Assembly (NCBI GenBank): GCA_947463335.1
Contig: CANHRF010000052.1
Location: 1-7,341, forward strand
Length of the DNA: 7,341 nt
Origin: Actinomycetota bacterium
GTDB lineage: Bacteria; Actinomycetota; Actinomycetes; Nanopelagicales; Nanopelagicaceae
Direction: 5' to 3'
The first letter of the stretch is position 1. Each line of letters starts with the position of its first letter. This document shows, piece by piece, positions 7,206 to 7,341 of this stretch. The notes beneath the pieces are model-generated. The model saw nothing but the letters and a program-made list of their open reading frames with translations, made no database searches and was not told the DNA's origin. The translations under genes were made by a program, and so were the position numbers.

Positions 7206-7341
7206 TTATTTCGTAATCGCGGTGATCTTCACGCGCGTAAGTTGGGAACGGAAACCTTGACGACGGCGATAGCCGGTCTTGTTCTTGTAACGAAGGATGT
7301 CGATCTTTGGACCCTTAAGTTCTTCAACAATTTCGCCAGTA
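7206..7341 (-). CDS. rplU: 50S ribosomal protein L21 (bL21), C-terminal part only
   Basis: The last 44 codons and the TAA stop are present; the start lies beyond the right edge. The translated end contains [33 protein letters not shown], the characteristic C-terminus of bL21, which binds 23S rRNA in the large subunit. The 16-base spacing to rpmA and the identity of that neighbour confirm the call. The reading frame is intact as far as it can be seen. Confidence 0.95.
   Translation of the reverse strand, partial: TGEIVEELKGPKIDILRYKNKTGYRRRQGFRSQLTRVKITAITK

Noticed and set aside
1..7341. CRISPR array, tRNA or rRNA gene, riboswitch, prophage, toxin-antitoxin or defence system
   Set aside because: No direct-repeat series, tRNA-like cloverleaf, long structured leader or accessory protein was seen. 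Practically all sequence is accounted for by eight conserved housekeeping genes.

Overview
The window is a block of conserved bacterial housekeeping genes, all read from the minus strand. In transcription order (right to left) they are rplU (3' end only), rpmA, obg, proB, proA, gatC, gatA and gatB (5' part only). No RNA gene, insertion sequence, phage gene, CRISPR array or defence gene is visible, and coding density is very high. The only non-coding stretch of note is about 100 bases between rpmA and obg.

The organism is most likely an actinobacterium. The rplU-rpmA-obg-proB-proA order is typical of that phylum. The GatB motifs, the GatC C-terminus and the long Obg with an OCT domain and an extra acidic tail also read as actinobacterial. 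Base composition looks close to even rather than GC-rich, and third positions are often A or T. That fits the lower-GC, streamlined freshwater lineages (acI / Nanopelagicales type) better than Streptomyces or Mycobacterium. The lineage is an inference, not something read directly from the sequence.

Right end (about 6935-7341): ribosomal proteins L21 and L27 form a two-gene unit closed by a perfect 14-bp hairpin terminator. Middle (about 6832-6886): a short intergenic stretch holds a plausible promoter and a good Shine-Dalgarno for obg. Rest (1-6831): one tight gene string, obg-proB-proA-gatC-gatA-gatB. Junctions are 0 bp (obg/proB), 23 bp (proB/proA), 28 bp (proA/gatC), a 4-bp overlap (gatC/gatA) and a 1-bp overlap (gatA/gatB).

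The genes combine ribosome assembly and stress GTPase function (Obg), the first two steps of proline synthesis from glutamate (ProB, ProA), and the GatCAB amidotransferase that completes Gln-tRNA(Gln) and/or Asn-tRNA(Asn). The common thread is glutamate use and translation. The most notable local signal is that proA and gatC, the two genes preceded by real gaps, lack a Shine-Dalgarno sequence. Instead both carry the same TAAACTT box 6-9 bases before the ATG, with an in-frame stop just upstream that rules out an earlier start. I see no undescribed biological system here.
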